Shown in pieces: positions 40,408 through 53,401 of a stretch of DNA of 64,000 bases. The notes below the pieces were generated by a model. That model made no database searches, had not been told where the DNA came from, and saw only the letters and a program-made list of their open reading frames with translations. Every line of letters starts with the position of its first letter. Position 1 is the stretch's first letter. The DNA is taken from contig CM071598.1 of NCBI GenBank assembly GCA_036435485.1, positions 205,447,148-205,511,147 of the forward strand. Reading direction: 5' to 3'. The stretch is from Saposhnikovia divaricata. Taxonomy: Eukaryota > Streptophyta > Magnoliopsida > Apiales > Apiaceae. The translations under genes and the position numbers were made by a program.

Positions 40408-41697
40408 CCGCCTAGACGTGATAGTAGAGCGAATGCAAGGGGAAATGAGAGAGACGAAAGAAGTCGAAACATAGAAGGTACTAGACTGAACGAAAATGCT
40501 CATAATGAAGAAAATCATGAAGAAGGAGAAGAGGAATCAACTGGCCAACAAAGGAATCCGGGAGGTGATCCCTTTACCCAATTCATGGACTTATTAAGAC
40601 AGAATTTGGCTAATCCACATAATCCCCAACAACCACCTGTTCTCCCCAATCAGGCAGCTAATTCCTTTCGTGCCTTTAAGTCATTAAAGCCCCCAGAATT
40701 TGAGGGAACCACTAACCCAGTAGTAGCTAGGGCATGGCTAAAAGAAATGGAGAAAGCTTTCGAAATACTGAGGATAGAGGAAGATCAGAAAACAGTTTTT
40801 GTAGCCTATCTCTTAAAGGGAGAGGCAAATTACTGGTGGGAAGCTAAGAAGAACCTAGAAGAAGCGGGAGTGATAACCTGGGAGCGTTTCACTAGGGTGT
40901 TCCTAGAAAAGTATTCTCCTAGGTATTTAGAAAACCAAATGGAATTAAAGTTTCTGGAGTTAAAACAGGATAACCTAACAGTGGCAGAGTATGAAACTAA
41001 ATTTACAGAACTGTCGAGGTTTGTTCCCGAGTTTGTGCGTACTGAAGAACAACGAGCAAAAAGGTTTCAACAAGGGTTGAAACCCTGGTTACGAACGAGA
41101 GTGGCCCCATTTGAGTTGACTGATTATGCTGCAGTGGTTCAAAATGCATCAATTATAGAGGCCGAGAGTGAGCAGGCTCAAATAGGTCGAGAGAATAAGA
41201 AAAGAAGATTTGAGGGCCCAAAAGGAAGTTCAAGTGAGGGAAGCTACTTTAACAAAGGAGGTAAAGGACAAAAATCTCAATTTGTGGGAAAGTCGGGGGG
41301 TAACAAGACTACTAGTGAGACGGTGAATCAGGGTGGTAAATCTTCAGGGACATTTCACTCCAATCAATCACGACCACCATTACCAGATTGTGACACGTGT
41401 GGTAAAAAGCATATAGGAGTCTGTAGAGTGCTGGGAGTAACTTGTTTCAAGTGTGGACAAAAAGGACACTACCTTAACCAGTGCCCATCAACTGATACAA
41501 ACCCTAAAAGAGATGTTAAGTGTTACCAGTGTGGGAAATTAGGACACATTGCTAGAGATTGCCGTTCAGGTGGGTCATACGCGCCAGGACAGAGTGGGGC
41601 TGCTTCAAATAGGCCTACTGCTAGAGTGTACAACATGACCTTAGGGGAAGCGTTGACGAAACCAGATGCGGATACAGGTACTTGCTTTTCGATTTAA
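40408..41697 (+). CDS. Gypsy gag of G1
   Basis: I take the second ATG (MPPRRDSRANARGNER); a frame extension of five codons starts at 40393. The central Retrotrans_gag domain is clear: FRAFKSLKPPEFEGT, ARAWLKEMEKAFEI, VFVAYLLKGEANYWWEA, WERFTRVFLEKYSPR, LTVAEYETKFTELSRFVPE and AKRFQQGLKPWLRTRV. Near the C-terminus are a short CDTCGKKHIGVC cluster and two standard knuckles, CFKCGQKGHYLNQC and CYQCGKLGHIARDC. The frame is open for about 430 codons and ends TCFSI, where protease would normally follow. It forms the virus-like particle and binds RNA. The frame looks intact. Confidence 0.93.
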   Translation, partial: PPRRDSRANARGNERDERSRNIEGTRLNENAHNEENHEEGEEESTGQQRNPGGDPFTQFMDLLRQNLANPHNPQQPPVLPNQAANSFRAFKSLKPPEFEGTTNPVVARAWLKEMEKAFEILRIEEDQKTVFVAYLLKGEANYWWEAKKNLEEAGVITWERFTRVFLEKYSPRYLENQMELKFLELKQDNLTVAEYETKFTELSRFVPEFVRTEEQRAKRFQQGLKPWLRTRVAPFELTDYAAVVQNASIIEAESEQAQIGRENKKRRFEGPKGSSSEGSYFNKGGKGQKSQFVGKSGGNKTTSETVNQGGKSSGTFHSNQSRPPLPDCDTCGKKHIGVCRVLGVTCFKCGQKGHYLNQCPSTDTNPKRDVKCYQCGKLGHIARDCRSGGSYAPGQSGAASNRPTARVYNMTLGEALTKPDADTGTCFSI

Positions 41698-42325
41698 ATT
41701 TGGTGTGTAAATCTTTGGTTAAGGATCGACTTAATCAATTAATGGAATAAATAAGTTAATAATATAGATAAGGAAAATCAGTATCTGTTAAGGGCTAGGA
41801 AATGTTATGAAAAGAAAAGTAGGAGTGTTTTGGGAAAACACAAGCTCGTTGAGACGAACAGGAAATATATATTATAGGTAGTATTTTCTTACAATTGTTT
41901 TCAAGAATATTATTGGAGCTTATTTTCTGGAAAATTTTACAGAGAGGAGCTATAGGAATATTGAGGAGTTAATATTTATGTCATAATAGAGATCAGAAGA
42001 TGGTCAAACCATAAGTGAGATACACTACCATTCAGAAAAGGTCAATGTGGTGGCGGATATCTTCGTCAAAAGAGGAAGGAGAGACGAGATAATATGGAAT
42101 GACTGGAAACAGGAGGAGATTTGTGAGGAAAAGACAGTAAAAGGACTGCTATTGATAAACTAAATGGCATGTTGATGAATGACAAGGAAGTTATGTTGGT
42201 GTATTTCTGCACAAACAAGATAGAGATATTACAAACGGAAAAGGATAAAGGAAATAGTGTGGAAGTTAGAAGGTGTAAATGGAAAAGATACCTATGGACA
42301 TTTCCAACATGATTCCGGGACGGAA
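41698..42325 (+). pseudogene. Deleted pol region of G1 with RNase H remnant
   Basis: In place of roughly 3-4 kb of pol there is 630 bp. Near 42030 the sequence YHSEKVNVVADIFVKRGR resembles the gypsy RNase H end (the NVVADALSRK block). No protease, RT or integrase motif is present. Confidence 0.65.
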
Positions 42326-42345
42326 TCCTTTTAAGGGGGGAAGAC
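42326..42345 (+). other. Polypurine tract of G1
   Basis: TTTTAAGGGGGGAAGAC abuts the 3' LTR start at 42346. This is the usual position for plus-strand priming. Confidence 0.88.
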
Positions 42346-44645
42346 TGTAATAACCCTAACTTTAGAAAGGCTACAGTGCCCAAATGAATAGTGATCTTGA
42401 GGAATCCAGGGAAATGGTGTGTAGGTACTCTATATTAGGGATGGAAAATGAGTAAACAGAAACCATATTAGTGTTGTACATTGAAAATAAATGACTCGAA
42501 ATGACGATGGATTTTAGAAATTCCTGAATTTTGATTTTGAGGATTTTGAGCTCGAACGAACTTCTATATCTTGGATATTAAGGAGTATAGAAATATTAAA
42601 GGAATTATATATTGAGGAATTAGTGAATTTAAGTTAAACCAAGGGATTATTAATTTAAGAGAATACCAAAGGAAATTGGATTTGTAAATGATTTCGGAAA
42701 CCACTGAGATAATGAGGTATACTCGAAACGAACCACGATTAGACGAGTATGGAAACCAAGCAACCAAGATTAGTAATCTAACAAGGATACATGCCACATT
42801 ATTATTATCCAAGATTATTAACATTATACTTAGAGAATCAAGAAAAAGGGATTATTAGATCATCAAGATGATGTCACATTCCACTAACACCATTTTAAGG
42901 GTAGATTAGTCATTTAACTATGTAAATATCAACCAAGCTTCCAAGACAAGCTAGATTAACAAGATTAAGATGAGATAATATCAAAACAAGCAAAAGAAAT
43001 CTCTCCCCCACCTCATTTCATCCATTCGGCCCAAGGAAGAAAAAAGGAGAAAAAGAAAAAAAATAAAAACACAAACCCTAGCTAGCATCAACCTTAAATC
43101 AAGAGGAAATTCATGGAGCTTCTTGGAGGTTAGGAAGGATCATATACAAAGTTTCAAAGCCAATCATCATCATCTTCATAGGTAATAAAATCATTCAAGT
43201 TACTTGATGAATAGTAGTGAATAGTAGAATCTTAGAACTAACTTTGTTTTATGGATCTTTTAGTTGATTCAAGCTAAGATAAGGTTGTTTAAGGATATAC
43301 CAAGGTTTATTAAGGATCTTTAAAGCTTCAAGAAGGTATAAACAATCTTGCCCCTTTTTATATTATGATGGATATTGTTGGTTTAGTGATTAAGTGATGT
43401 AAAGATTAAGATTATGATGTTATATGTGTTTGTAAATGGTTTGAGTTAAATATGGAAGTGTTTGGAATTGTAACCATGGCTGGTGAAGAAGACCACATGG
43501 TGTAGGTGATGATTATTGTGGTTGATAATTGATTTGGAGGAGTTGGATTTATGGAAAGTACGAAAATATAGCCGTTATAATGTCCGTTTTTTGTTAGAAC
43601 TACAAACTGCCCTGTTTTGTGACCCCTGTATTCGTACGGTACCTCACTGCCTAGGTTACCAATTGACCATGAAATGATAGAGCATAGTTCATAGATCGTT
43701 TTGATATAAGGTGCATTAAAATCTGATGAACGGTTTAGGAGAAAAGTCAGTTTTAGTGAAAGACGTTCGAAAACCGAGAAACCGTAAATGTATCAAACTT
43801 GAGGTTACAATTACCATACTTTAACATTGTTAAAAGTCACGAAATTTTGGGATATGGTAGTAGGGTGGTCAAAGAACTATTTCCAGTTGACCTTACATTA
43901 AAATTCGAAATTTAAAAATTATAAGAAATTCTGCAGTCGAGTGTGGTCGTTAAGGGAAATGGTGAAAACCCCTGAAACTTCGATTAAGGTTTTAAATGGC
44001 TAAGTTCTTGAACCTTTGGGGTAATAGGAATATGTTAAACATATATTAAAGTTTCAAAAGGTAATGTTATACAAGAGTGTAGTGAGTAAGAGATGTGGTT
44101 CTAACGACGGTCCTTTTGTGTTTATAGAAACTCCGGAAGAGGGACGAGCCATACAGTCAGGATACCAAAACCGAGGCAAGATTTCTTCTATCCTTACTTG
44201 TAAAACTACTTATCTTCACAAAGAAACTTGATTTCATGGAATATATATGTGGTGCTATTATTACTATCTGGTGAAGAAATTGTCTTCCTTGAGTATTGAT
44301 TCTGAAAAGAAGGGTATACGAAGATGTATATGAATATGACTATGAGTACGAAAAATGTATATGAATATGGATATGAGTATGAGATGGATATGTATAGAGA
44401 TGATTATGCATGAAGTGAACATGCCTTATGATTAAAAGTAAATAAAAGAATGGTATCAGTTGTTATCTAGGGTTATATGATTTATAATATTTTGCTAAAG
44501 ATATTCTTTTTAAATATCAGTGGTTTAATAAATAATAATTGATTATTATTTACTACTCTTAAAATAAATGGAATATTTTATGAATATAAAAGTATATTTG
44601 ATTTCTGAATATGAAAGAGAGGTCTGGATCATAATCAAAGCATTA

Positions 44646-44702
<57 letters not shown>

Positions 44703-44744
44703 AAGTAATGTGCGAGAATGGAAATGATATGAGAGAATGATATG
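42346..44744 (+). repeat. 3' LTR of G1, truncated
   Basis: Colinear with 35256-37665 (offset about 7,090 bp) and then lost at GAATGATATG, where the G2 LTR starts (TGACCGGGGG). The final 1.1 kb of the LTR is missing, including the GC-rich tail. Confidence 0.93.
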
Positions 44745-47702
44745 TGACCGGGGGTCAAAAATCATTTTGATAGAAAATTCGAGTAATTGAAGTTCGACCT
44801 CAGTCGACCGATAATTCTTGAAAAGTGTACAAGAAGCAAAACCTGACCGGGGGTTTTCGAAAAAAATTTGGGTTCGAAAGAGTTCGAGTTTGAAAACGAT
44901 GAAGGTATCTTGGATTAGTTTTGTCCTTAACCTAATGAACAATAATTAATAAATGATATTTTGAGATTTAATATAAACAAATAATAAAATAATTATTTAA
45001 TTAAAATAAGCTTTTAATCCAATATAGATATTTTTGAGTATTTATAATAATGTAAAAATAATAAATACTTAAGTATACGATACTTCCCGAATGACCCTTC
45101 GGGTTTTCGCAATTTAATCACGATATAATAATATACCGTTCCCCGGTCAATAGTATATTTGGACCGCTATGACCTTTATTGCTAGAGTCGTTGTCCGAAG
45201 GAAACACTTTCATTCTAAGTTCAAGGGTGTACAACACATATGCATAAATCTCAAACTTCAACATAATCTCGTAAAGCATAAGCATATAATACATTTGGAA
45301 GCTACAAACACAACAGTGAAAATCCTTATATATAAGTTTTGAAAAGTAAACTTGCATAGGTAGAATCAGGAACATAATATTTTGAAAATAAATGCTTAGG
45401 GTTGGAAAACTTGCCTTGGGAAGGTTGGGGTGGTTGGGCTCGTGGAGTGGAGCGACAATCTATAAATATCCAATATTCGCTCGTTAGTATCTTAGCAAAA
45501 CCACTTAATCATAATGTTTTAAAGAATTCAAGACCATCTTAGCGACTCCACCATTTGACCCACTAACCCTCCTATATGACCATGTCATCACATTATCACA
45601 TTCTTTACCCATTCGACTCAAATCTATTCCTCAAACTCGAAACCCAAGTGTATACTCTTAAAACTACTTTAAACTAATCTCCTAAGTGGTTTTTCACTTG
45701 CGCACACCTCGCTCTAACATTTTTATAAAATTGAAAAATTCAAATTTTAATCAGATTCTTCTTGGGTAGCCTTCCTTACTGTAAGACCTAGCTATTCTCA
45801 ATTTTTCACAATGTTTGCAGAAAGTTTGAGGGTCCAAAGACAGTTCACAAACAGACCATACAGTGCAGTCCGGATTTCAGAACCACTCCTCACCCTTCTG
45901 GTCATAACTCAAAATCTCCACATCACCTAGTCATGAACTTTATATTTCTGGAAACTACATTCAAATACCTTTCTAACCATGGGTATTAGACCCTCGGGAG
46001 ACAAGCTTAAGGGCTTCAAAAGTCCACTGCAAGGCAGTACATACTCCCAGACTTTTTACTCAGCACACATCTTTACTTAATCCTTCAAGAACTCAACTTA
46101 TACATCATATCTACCATTAAAACCACCAAGTCTCATCTCTATAACATACATGGGGTCACATACTCTAAGCACAAGCTTTAAAATCACATCAACCACATAT
46201 AACCTCAAGATTTTCATCATCCATAATTCATATAACCAAGATATGCACTAAAACTCTTAGATCTAACATTGTAAACCATAAACAATCCATGACTAAGAGT
46301 GGTTAGAGTTTTATACCTTCCTTGATGTGTGTAATAGCTTTCTAAACCTTGTATAATCCTTGTATAGCCTTGGGTAAGCTTGAATGATCAAAAGAAATGA
46401 AGAAAACAAAGTTAGTAATTCGGAGTTATTAGAACCCGACTGAAAGATCATGTAAAACGAGGCCCTTACCGAGCTTTTCTAATCGAGGCTTCTAAATGAG
46501 AGTTGTAGAGAATCTTCATAGATTTCTAACCATATAAAGAACATGAAATTCCATCGAGTAATGAAGGAGATACGTCCGATTGAAAATCGTCCCAGAAACT
46601 ATCAAGCACCAGGACAGTTTGCTTCTTCAAATTAGGGAGGAGATTTAACTAGGCTACACTCATTATAATGCCATGAAATTTTGAGCGAATATTGCCCATG
46701 TAGTGGAGAGGTTGTTGTTAAAATTTGGTGATTTTATCATGGATAGAAATGAAGATATATATTTTTCTTTAAGGGTTGGTTCTGCTGGACAGCTTGTGGA
46801 GAAATGGAGAGATGGAGTTTTCTTTGTGTTTTGTTATGGGTAATGACTTAATACATGTAATATCTATCTATATTTGGATGCATCTTCTTGTAATGTGTTG
46901 TCAACACCTCATTGGCTCACTTGGATTTCCTTATCCACAACAATTGCAACAAAGTCCTCATCTTTTGTTTCTTTCATATTAGTCCCTTGGTTTGTTTCCT
47001 TTTCCAACAATTTGATTTCCTTGTTGTCTCGTGAATAAAATTAATACGTTACAACTTATACTTTGCATATTATTGCTCTAATATGGCACAATACCTCGAA
47101 TGAATATTAATTCCAACATTCCTTGTTTATTTCTCTTTATCTCAGAAAACGTTCTCCCGATTTCTCAAGCATTCTCTATTTCTCAATTCTAGGAGTTTAT
47201 TCTCAATCCTCTTTCTTTCTCATAATATATCCTTCCTTGGACTCTTAATATACCATATCCTTAATCCATGCTTCGTTCGCTCAATCGCTTAATCTCATTG
47301 TAAAGTTTCAGCGGTTTCTAGAACGTTTGTTTCACTTCCTCAGTGGTTTTCGTTCCAAATTCTCAAATCACTTATAATAAAATTCCAAAATATTAACTCC
47401 TCAATTCCTCAAATTAAATATCTCATTTCTTGATATTACTGATATATAATTCACTGCTCGGTCAAATATTACACGAAAATCGAATTTGGAATTTCTGAAT
47501 TCCGATCGCATTTACATACACTTATTTACTCCGTAGATTACTAGTATAACTTCGAAATATCCACACTACGTCTCGTACATAGGTGGCATGAAAAATTTTC
47601 TTAATCCTCAAAATCACTATTCATCCACCAAATCACTATTCATTGATGCACTTCATCATAATAGGAAAAGTTTTAATTCTACCGAAATTTTGGGTTCTTA
47701 CA
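44745..47702 (-). repeat. 3' LTR of G2, truncated at its sense 3' end
   Basis: In sense it begins TGTAAGAACCCAAAATTTCG (plus end 47702) and matches 54625-57569 apart from the SINE. It stops at GTCAAAAATC, joined to the G1 LTR, and so lacks about 1.2 kb present in the 5' LTR (53418-54620). Confidence 0.88.
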
Positions 47703-47721
47703 GTCTCCCCTCCTTAAAAGG
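47703..47721 (-). other. Polypurine tract of G2
   Basis: The minus strand reads CCTTTTAAGGAGGGGAGAC directly before the LTR start TGTAAGAACC. Confidence 0.88.
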
Positions 47722-47780
47722 ATTCCGTCCCGGAATCAGTTTAGGAATCACTGGGGTTACTCCTTCTTTGTTTCACTCTT

Positions 47781-48166
47781 TCAACTTCCAGGTGGATTCT
47801 TCCACATCTTGATTTTCTCACAATTCCTTATTAGTTTGAAAACCTTGTTCCTCAGCACTTGTTCTTCTCTATCCCTGATTTCCACGGGTTGCTCCACATT
47901 GGTCAAGTCTGGTTGTAGGTCCACTTGGTCATACTCTATCACATGCCGAAAGTCCGTATGGTAGGGTCGTAGCATGGACATATGAAACACATTATGAATT
48001 TGCTGCAAGCTTGGTGGCAAGGCTTACTCGTAGGCTAACTTCCCGATACGCCTCAAACTCTCAAAAGGTCCAATAAACCTCAGACTTAGCTTCCCTTCCT
48101 TACCAAATCGCATCAATCCTTTCCAGGGGATACCTTTAGCATCAAGAAGTCTCCCACCTCATACTC
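47781..48166 (-). pseudogene. Gypsy integrase C-terminus of G2
   Basis: The minus strand reads EYEVGDFLMLKVSPWKG, then GKEGKLSLRFIGPFESL (the GPY/F module). After a stop in KLAYE* it continues PPSLQQIHNVFHMSMLRPYH, then IEYDQVDLQPDL and PVEIRDREEQVLRNKV, the segment just before the chromodomain in Tekay/Del-type elements. It ends KMWKNPPGS; the chromodomain itself is not clear. The catalytic core lies upstream and is missing, because the sequence changes to the G3 LTR fragment at about 48167. Confidence 0.85.
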
Positions 48167-48167
48167 C

Positions 48168-48369
48168 TTTGATATTTCACAAAATTTGACCATTCGAAAT
48201 AATGGGTTTCGTAAAAAAAAACTAATGACTTTTACATACACTCGTCTGCACAGTAAAGACGTAATATGAATTCGAAATCTTCATTTAATAATTCGTACAT
48301 CTCGTGATAGCAAAGATTTCTCATCCACCCATAAAATTTGGGTTATTACAGTCTCCTCTCCTTAAAAGG
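48168..48369 (-). repeat. G3 LTR fragment and polypurine tract
   Basis: The minus strand reads CCTTTTAAGGAGAGGAGAC, then TGTAATAACCCAAATTTTAT, a gypsy LTR start related to but distinct from G1 and G2. Only about 183 bp of this LTR remain before it meets the G2 integrase. Confidence 0.75.
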
Positions 48370-51300
48370 ATTCTATCTTAAGAACCTAAGGAAAATAGTT
48401 GTGGATACAATTCCAACTTTACCCTTTCCAACTCTCAGGTTGACACTTCAACCCTTTTGTTCTCTTACCTTGATCTTACCAACGCTTTAGTGTTGCTTCT
48501 CAACGCATGCTCTCCTCGACCTGTATTCCTTATCGGTTGTTCTATGAAAGAAAATTTCTATCCCACTACTTATACGTTCCTCTTCTACCTTGTTCATAGT
48601 ATCTGTGTTGAGTCCTTGTATCGTTGGGCCGTGAATACTTTGTGGTCGTGTTCTATAATCTGAGACAACGTCAATACGCACGGTATTCCTCATTTTCCTT
48701 GGCTTGATTAGCACGCATGTGTTGCCTCCCGTCAGTCGTTACCAATTGCTATGGATACTGTATAGTTTTCGGTATACGTCGAACCAGTTCAGCTACTATA
48801 TCCCTTGTTCATTGACTTCTTCGTAACGCAAGAAAAGCGAAACTTCTTCTTTCGTAGTACGCTTTACAAGAGACGTCCTTACGTTCGTATGGTGCCGATC
48901 GTGATAACAACGTTCGTTTCATGGATAAGTTTTTATTCTCGACTGCCCCGTGAAATCTAAGGCACGACACTAAATATAAATTCGATCGTCTGGATAATTC
49001 TTCTTCCTTGTCCGTCAGCCACAGATCAAATTAGTACATACGCTCAATCTCTTTATTAATTATACTTGAAAGCACCTTCAATATTCGAAGTTTAACCTTA
49101 AGTCTCTATCTGACGTAATCACTGTAGAAGTTTTATATTGCACCACCATCTCTTCCGTATATAAATCGATAATCTTCTAAATGGAAAGTCTCTCGTAGGT
49201 AAATCACTTGGTCCAACAATTATAAATCAACTAGGGCCATCTCTTGGCTCGGTCTTCGGCGACCTACTCATGAAATTCATTATAATTCTGTCCACGTTCA
49301 AGATTTTCTACGGGCGGAATTGATCCACTAGATCTCTATCATTTTGTTTTTGACATGTTGCGTTTGTACTTAATAGTTTGCCAATACCATTCTTCATATC
49401 CGTTTGCCAAACATTCTCTTAATTCTCTGTACATCTTTGTCCTTCCCCATAATTTAGTCATTTTCCTCTAACATTATTCTTTATTGTATATACTCTATTT
49501 TCTTGGTCAATACTGACTGAATTCCAATTTTGAATAATCCCTTCTATAGGTATCGGCCACCACACTGGCCTTTCCTGGGAAATAACAAATTTCTCCATTA
49601 TACTCCCTGCTTCCTTTCGTCACCTTCTCTTTCTTATGTTTAGTTCTAATATGAAGATATACTTATGGCACTTGTGGAAAACTTTCACACTTTTCTCATA
49701 AAGTTAACGTCTCAGTTTTATGCGTGAACGCCGTCATGACTAATCCCAGACTCACGGTTAGTATATCCTATCCCGTAACCTTTATGTTGTTTAGAAGTAT
49801 AGGCTATCATCCCCTTTCTACTGCATCAGCACACCTCTTAAACTCTTGAAAGACGCATCATCGTGACTTTCAAAGTCCTCTTCTCATTATAAAGTATAGC
49901 TAACAACGAGGTTGTTACTAATCTCTCATATCATTCTTAAAACTTTATTTATTAACCCACAAGGGCTTCTGACTCACTAGTCAATCCACATGATACTACC
50001 AGAATTTATAATGTTTATATTAATGTGAAATGCCGACTTTGGTGCAGTACAGAGGTCGATCTTGAGTTGGTGAAACCTTCTCTTTAACCTTATCTTTGAA
50101 AAACAACTACGCACTTTAACTAGTCAACAATTCCTCCATTTCCGATAAGGGTATCAGTTCTCGATGGTATAGGTAAGATGTCATACGCTCGTCCTCTTTC
50201 ACAACTGGCGCCAATCAGCCTGAGGCCTGCATGCTGCTGCGATTCCCAATAAACTTGATTAGGTGGTAATCTCGAAGGATCATTGGGATATATCCATGCA
50301 TCCATTTTCTATTAGGGGCCTTTTAAACTTTATGTCTCGCTATGTGCATCAATCCCTTACAGCTAAGTAAAGCTTCACATTCTTGCCACGATATTTCTTC
50401 CTTTCTTGTCCATCTCACTTCCATGTTAGTTTCCTCTAAGGATATGTCTTACATCGCAATCGATTTGAATTTCTTGGATCAGGAAAAGGCTTGGTAACTC
50501 CAGAATTCATTACTATAACATCCTGACAACGGTTGGTAGGAGCGTACTCCCAACCACCTCATCATTGCTTATAACCTTCCTCACACTAATATTAAAGGTC
50601 CTTATGGTATGCCCCGACATGTTAATCCTACTTTAAATAATTACTCGGCATAACGCTGTGGCTGCACAATTACAACATTTGGTTTTTTCTTTTATCTCAT
50701 ATTGGTGTAACGGTTCATAATTGTACCTCCCGTTCACCTTAGAGTAATCACTTTGAAAGGAATGGTTTCAAAATAACAAGGTCCAATAGATAATTTCAAT
50801 AAGAATTCCACATTGGATGTTCCAAGAATGCTAATGGTTCCAAATACTAGGAGTCTCGATTTTCGGAGATGTAAGGATGGACAGAAAGAGTACAACAAGG
50901 TTTATTTTTTCATGTCCTGATAATTCTGTAATATGATATCATACAGAATGTTGCACGAGGGCAATGATTGTTGGATATAAAAGTCAGAAAGACGGTCTCT
51001 ATACAATTCTTACATCGGGTGGATACTTTTCCTCCTGAATAATAAGAGGAAATCTAAAGTCGCATTGATGAAGGTCAGCCATTAGAAAGCAATTCTACTC
51101 CATGACAATTAAAGAATGAAGTAGTTTGTCATTCAAGTAATCAATGGTTTCAAATGAATTCTCATTGTATGAATGAAAGAATAAAATATTCAAGTGATAT
51201 AAGGTCTGATACGAAGACGGGTAGAATTCAAGTTGAGTGGGCGACCTCACTAGGTCTCAATCAAGTTATTCGTCAAAACTTTCATCATCATACTTTACCA

Positions 51301-53401
51301 CATGCAAAATGCATTGCGGAATGAATTAAATTGGGAGTTGGACCAGTGAAACAATAACTAGTCCTTTTCAAGAAACACTAGCAACTAGCTAGACAAAATT
51401 TGCTAGTTCACCTGTTTGAGGCATCACCACTAGCTAGGACAATTAGCTAGGTGTTCTTCACAACATTACAATTTTGACTAGTTAGAACAATCAACTAGCC
51501 ATTCATATTGACATATCGACTAGCCAGTTTCAATTGGATAGAACGGAATTTCAACATCGTAGCCACTGAAGAAACTTTAGGCTACTCGGACAACGAATGA
51601 AAATAAGAAGTTATTAAGTTTGAAAAAGAAAACTATAAAATCTGAAGAGAATGTTCTAGGTATCGGAACAATCGATAACCTCTCATCAAATATTACTTAT
51701 CATTGAAACGGTCCACCCAAGGGTGCCTCCGTACACATGTTTTATCAGATCCTACAATAGAATTAAATTCGGAATACCAATATCAAAATGTTATCCTTAC
51801 TATGATTTCAATGTACGATGTATAATCTCATCTTGAATAGAAGAAAATAATTCATGAGGGATGTCTGGACATTAGATCATCCATGTCCTCAGTAATTTGT
51901 TAAATATTTATGAGCTCAACTGAAGGGTGCAAGTATGAAAAAAACAATCAAATATCAATATTCGTTAAGTAATATTCGTCGAATAATTAAGGAAATATTC
52001 GTTGAACATTCCTTGGATAATTGAAAGAAAGTGTAAATAGGCCTGAGCCGAACAAGATCATCATAAATTTTTTGAATAGAATGTTCATGGATCAAATAAA
52101 ATTACTTCGGATAAGTCCTGCTTTAGGGAAAGTATCTCACTGGTTGTTATTCCACAAGTTTGAAGTAGAAAGCTAGAAGGGTTACCTGATATAAACTAAT
52201 CGAGGTAACAGGGTTAGTGAACAGTTTAAAATGAAGTAGTGCACCTGCCGGTAGTTACCAAAATAAGTTAATAATCATTCGGGCATCTCATTATCACCAT
52301 TATGAGGGTAACTCCATCTCTTCGTCTTCGTAATACAAGACACCAACTAGTGTGTCTCTCAATCATCATCTTAAAGTCATTTATCGAGTCGGGGTTTCAC
52401 AAATATATCTGTCATTTCCGTGCTTTATCTTGAAGACCAAGCTTCACATCATTCCGGGGACACCTGCTTAGTCCATAGGGTCCTACTTCATGCCTTCCGA
52501 CATGAATCACAAGTGGCCAGTTCCCCCTGGGAACAGATCAAAGAGATCTCTCAGGGATCTCAGTGCAGTCCATAGGTTCAGTGGCGGGTGTGTGTATGTG
52601 AACATATACCAAAATATTGAGGTCTACAATACATATATACGTAGTCCCTGATAACATCTCTATCAAAGGATCCCACTCTAGACCCGCTGGTCTTTTCTTT
52701 TGGTAGACTCTGAGATCACTGTATCGCTCGTTGCAACCATATTCAACTTCTCTTGAGTCCCTTTGTTAATTCTACTTGTTTTTTCTCTAAGTTGAACTAC
52801 CATGCTTTAGCGTCCGAATCATGCGTGGAATTATCTAGCACGCTCGTCTTATGATAACATTCTGGTATAACACATGTAAAATTCGCCATCAAGGGTAATG
52901 AAATCCACAACGACATAGTGACCAACTTTCAGGTAAACCCGTTACTTATCGAAAATCGGATCTTACAGCCAAAGTAAAAGACTTTCATTATTCCAAGTAC
53001 TAAGTACCCTTAATTATGTAGGGAAGTGTAAACTTCTTGATTCTTAAAATGCCGCCTCCTAAACTGTGGAGGACTATGGGCCGCAAAGTTTATGCCAGCC
53101 TAGTCATCCGATCATATTAGCAATATCGCCTCTACCTCAGCTGCTCTTGACATTTCGCTCTGATTCTTATATCATTACCTATGATAGGTCATGTACGACT
53201 CTCAAACCTCTATTCATCATTCTGAAGGTCTCTAAGGATTCTATCGACCCTAGTATAATACCTCCAATCAACACTCCAGTCCATTCTACTCACCGGTACC
53301 TCTTTCGGTAGTCCAATAATAAGTTTACTACGATCTCTTATGTCATTCTCCTACTTAGACTTAACTCTCAACACTCTCGTTTCTGAGTACTGTAACTTAT
53401 C
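48370..53401 (-). other. Highly decayed internal region, probably gypsy G3
   Basis: About 5 kb between a polypurine tract and a primer site, the right size for a gypsy internal region, but I find no surviving gag, protease, RT or integrase motif. The longest frames are 60-81 codons and unrecognised. One oddity is a cluster of CTAG-containing words at 51355-51540. Confidence 0.5.
51355..51540. repeat. CTAG-rich repeat cluster
   Basis: Words such as AACTAGCTAGACAA, CACTAGCTAGGACAATTAGC, GACTAGTTAGAACAATCAAC and GACTAGCCAG recur at 20-50 bp spacing, with a loose ACTAGCTAGGACAA consensus. Function unknown. Confidence 0.6.

Larger units (their letters stand above)
35256..44744 (+). mobile_element. 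Gypsy element G1: long LTRs, extra ORF and gag, no polymerase
   Basis: The 3,521-bp 5' LTR starts TGTAATAACCC and ends GGGGCGTCACA. It is followed by the primer site, a 301-codon ORF with one stop, a gag, a short RNase H tail remnant, a polypurine tract, and the first 2.4 kb of the 3' LTR. The gag type (Retrotrans_gag with knuckles) and the TGTAATAACCC LTR start suggest the chromoviral Tekay/Del group (inference). Protease, RT and integrase are absent, so it resembles the gag-only class of non-autonomous LTR elements. The LTRs are nearly identical, so insertion was recent. The 3' LTR is cut at 44744. Confidence 0.9.

Noticed and set aside
46776..46982. 68-codon plus frame in the G2 LTR, repeated at 56440-56646
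   Set aside because: Again an LTR duplicate; no domain and antisense to the element.
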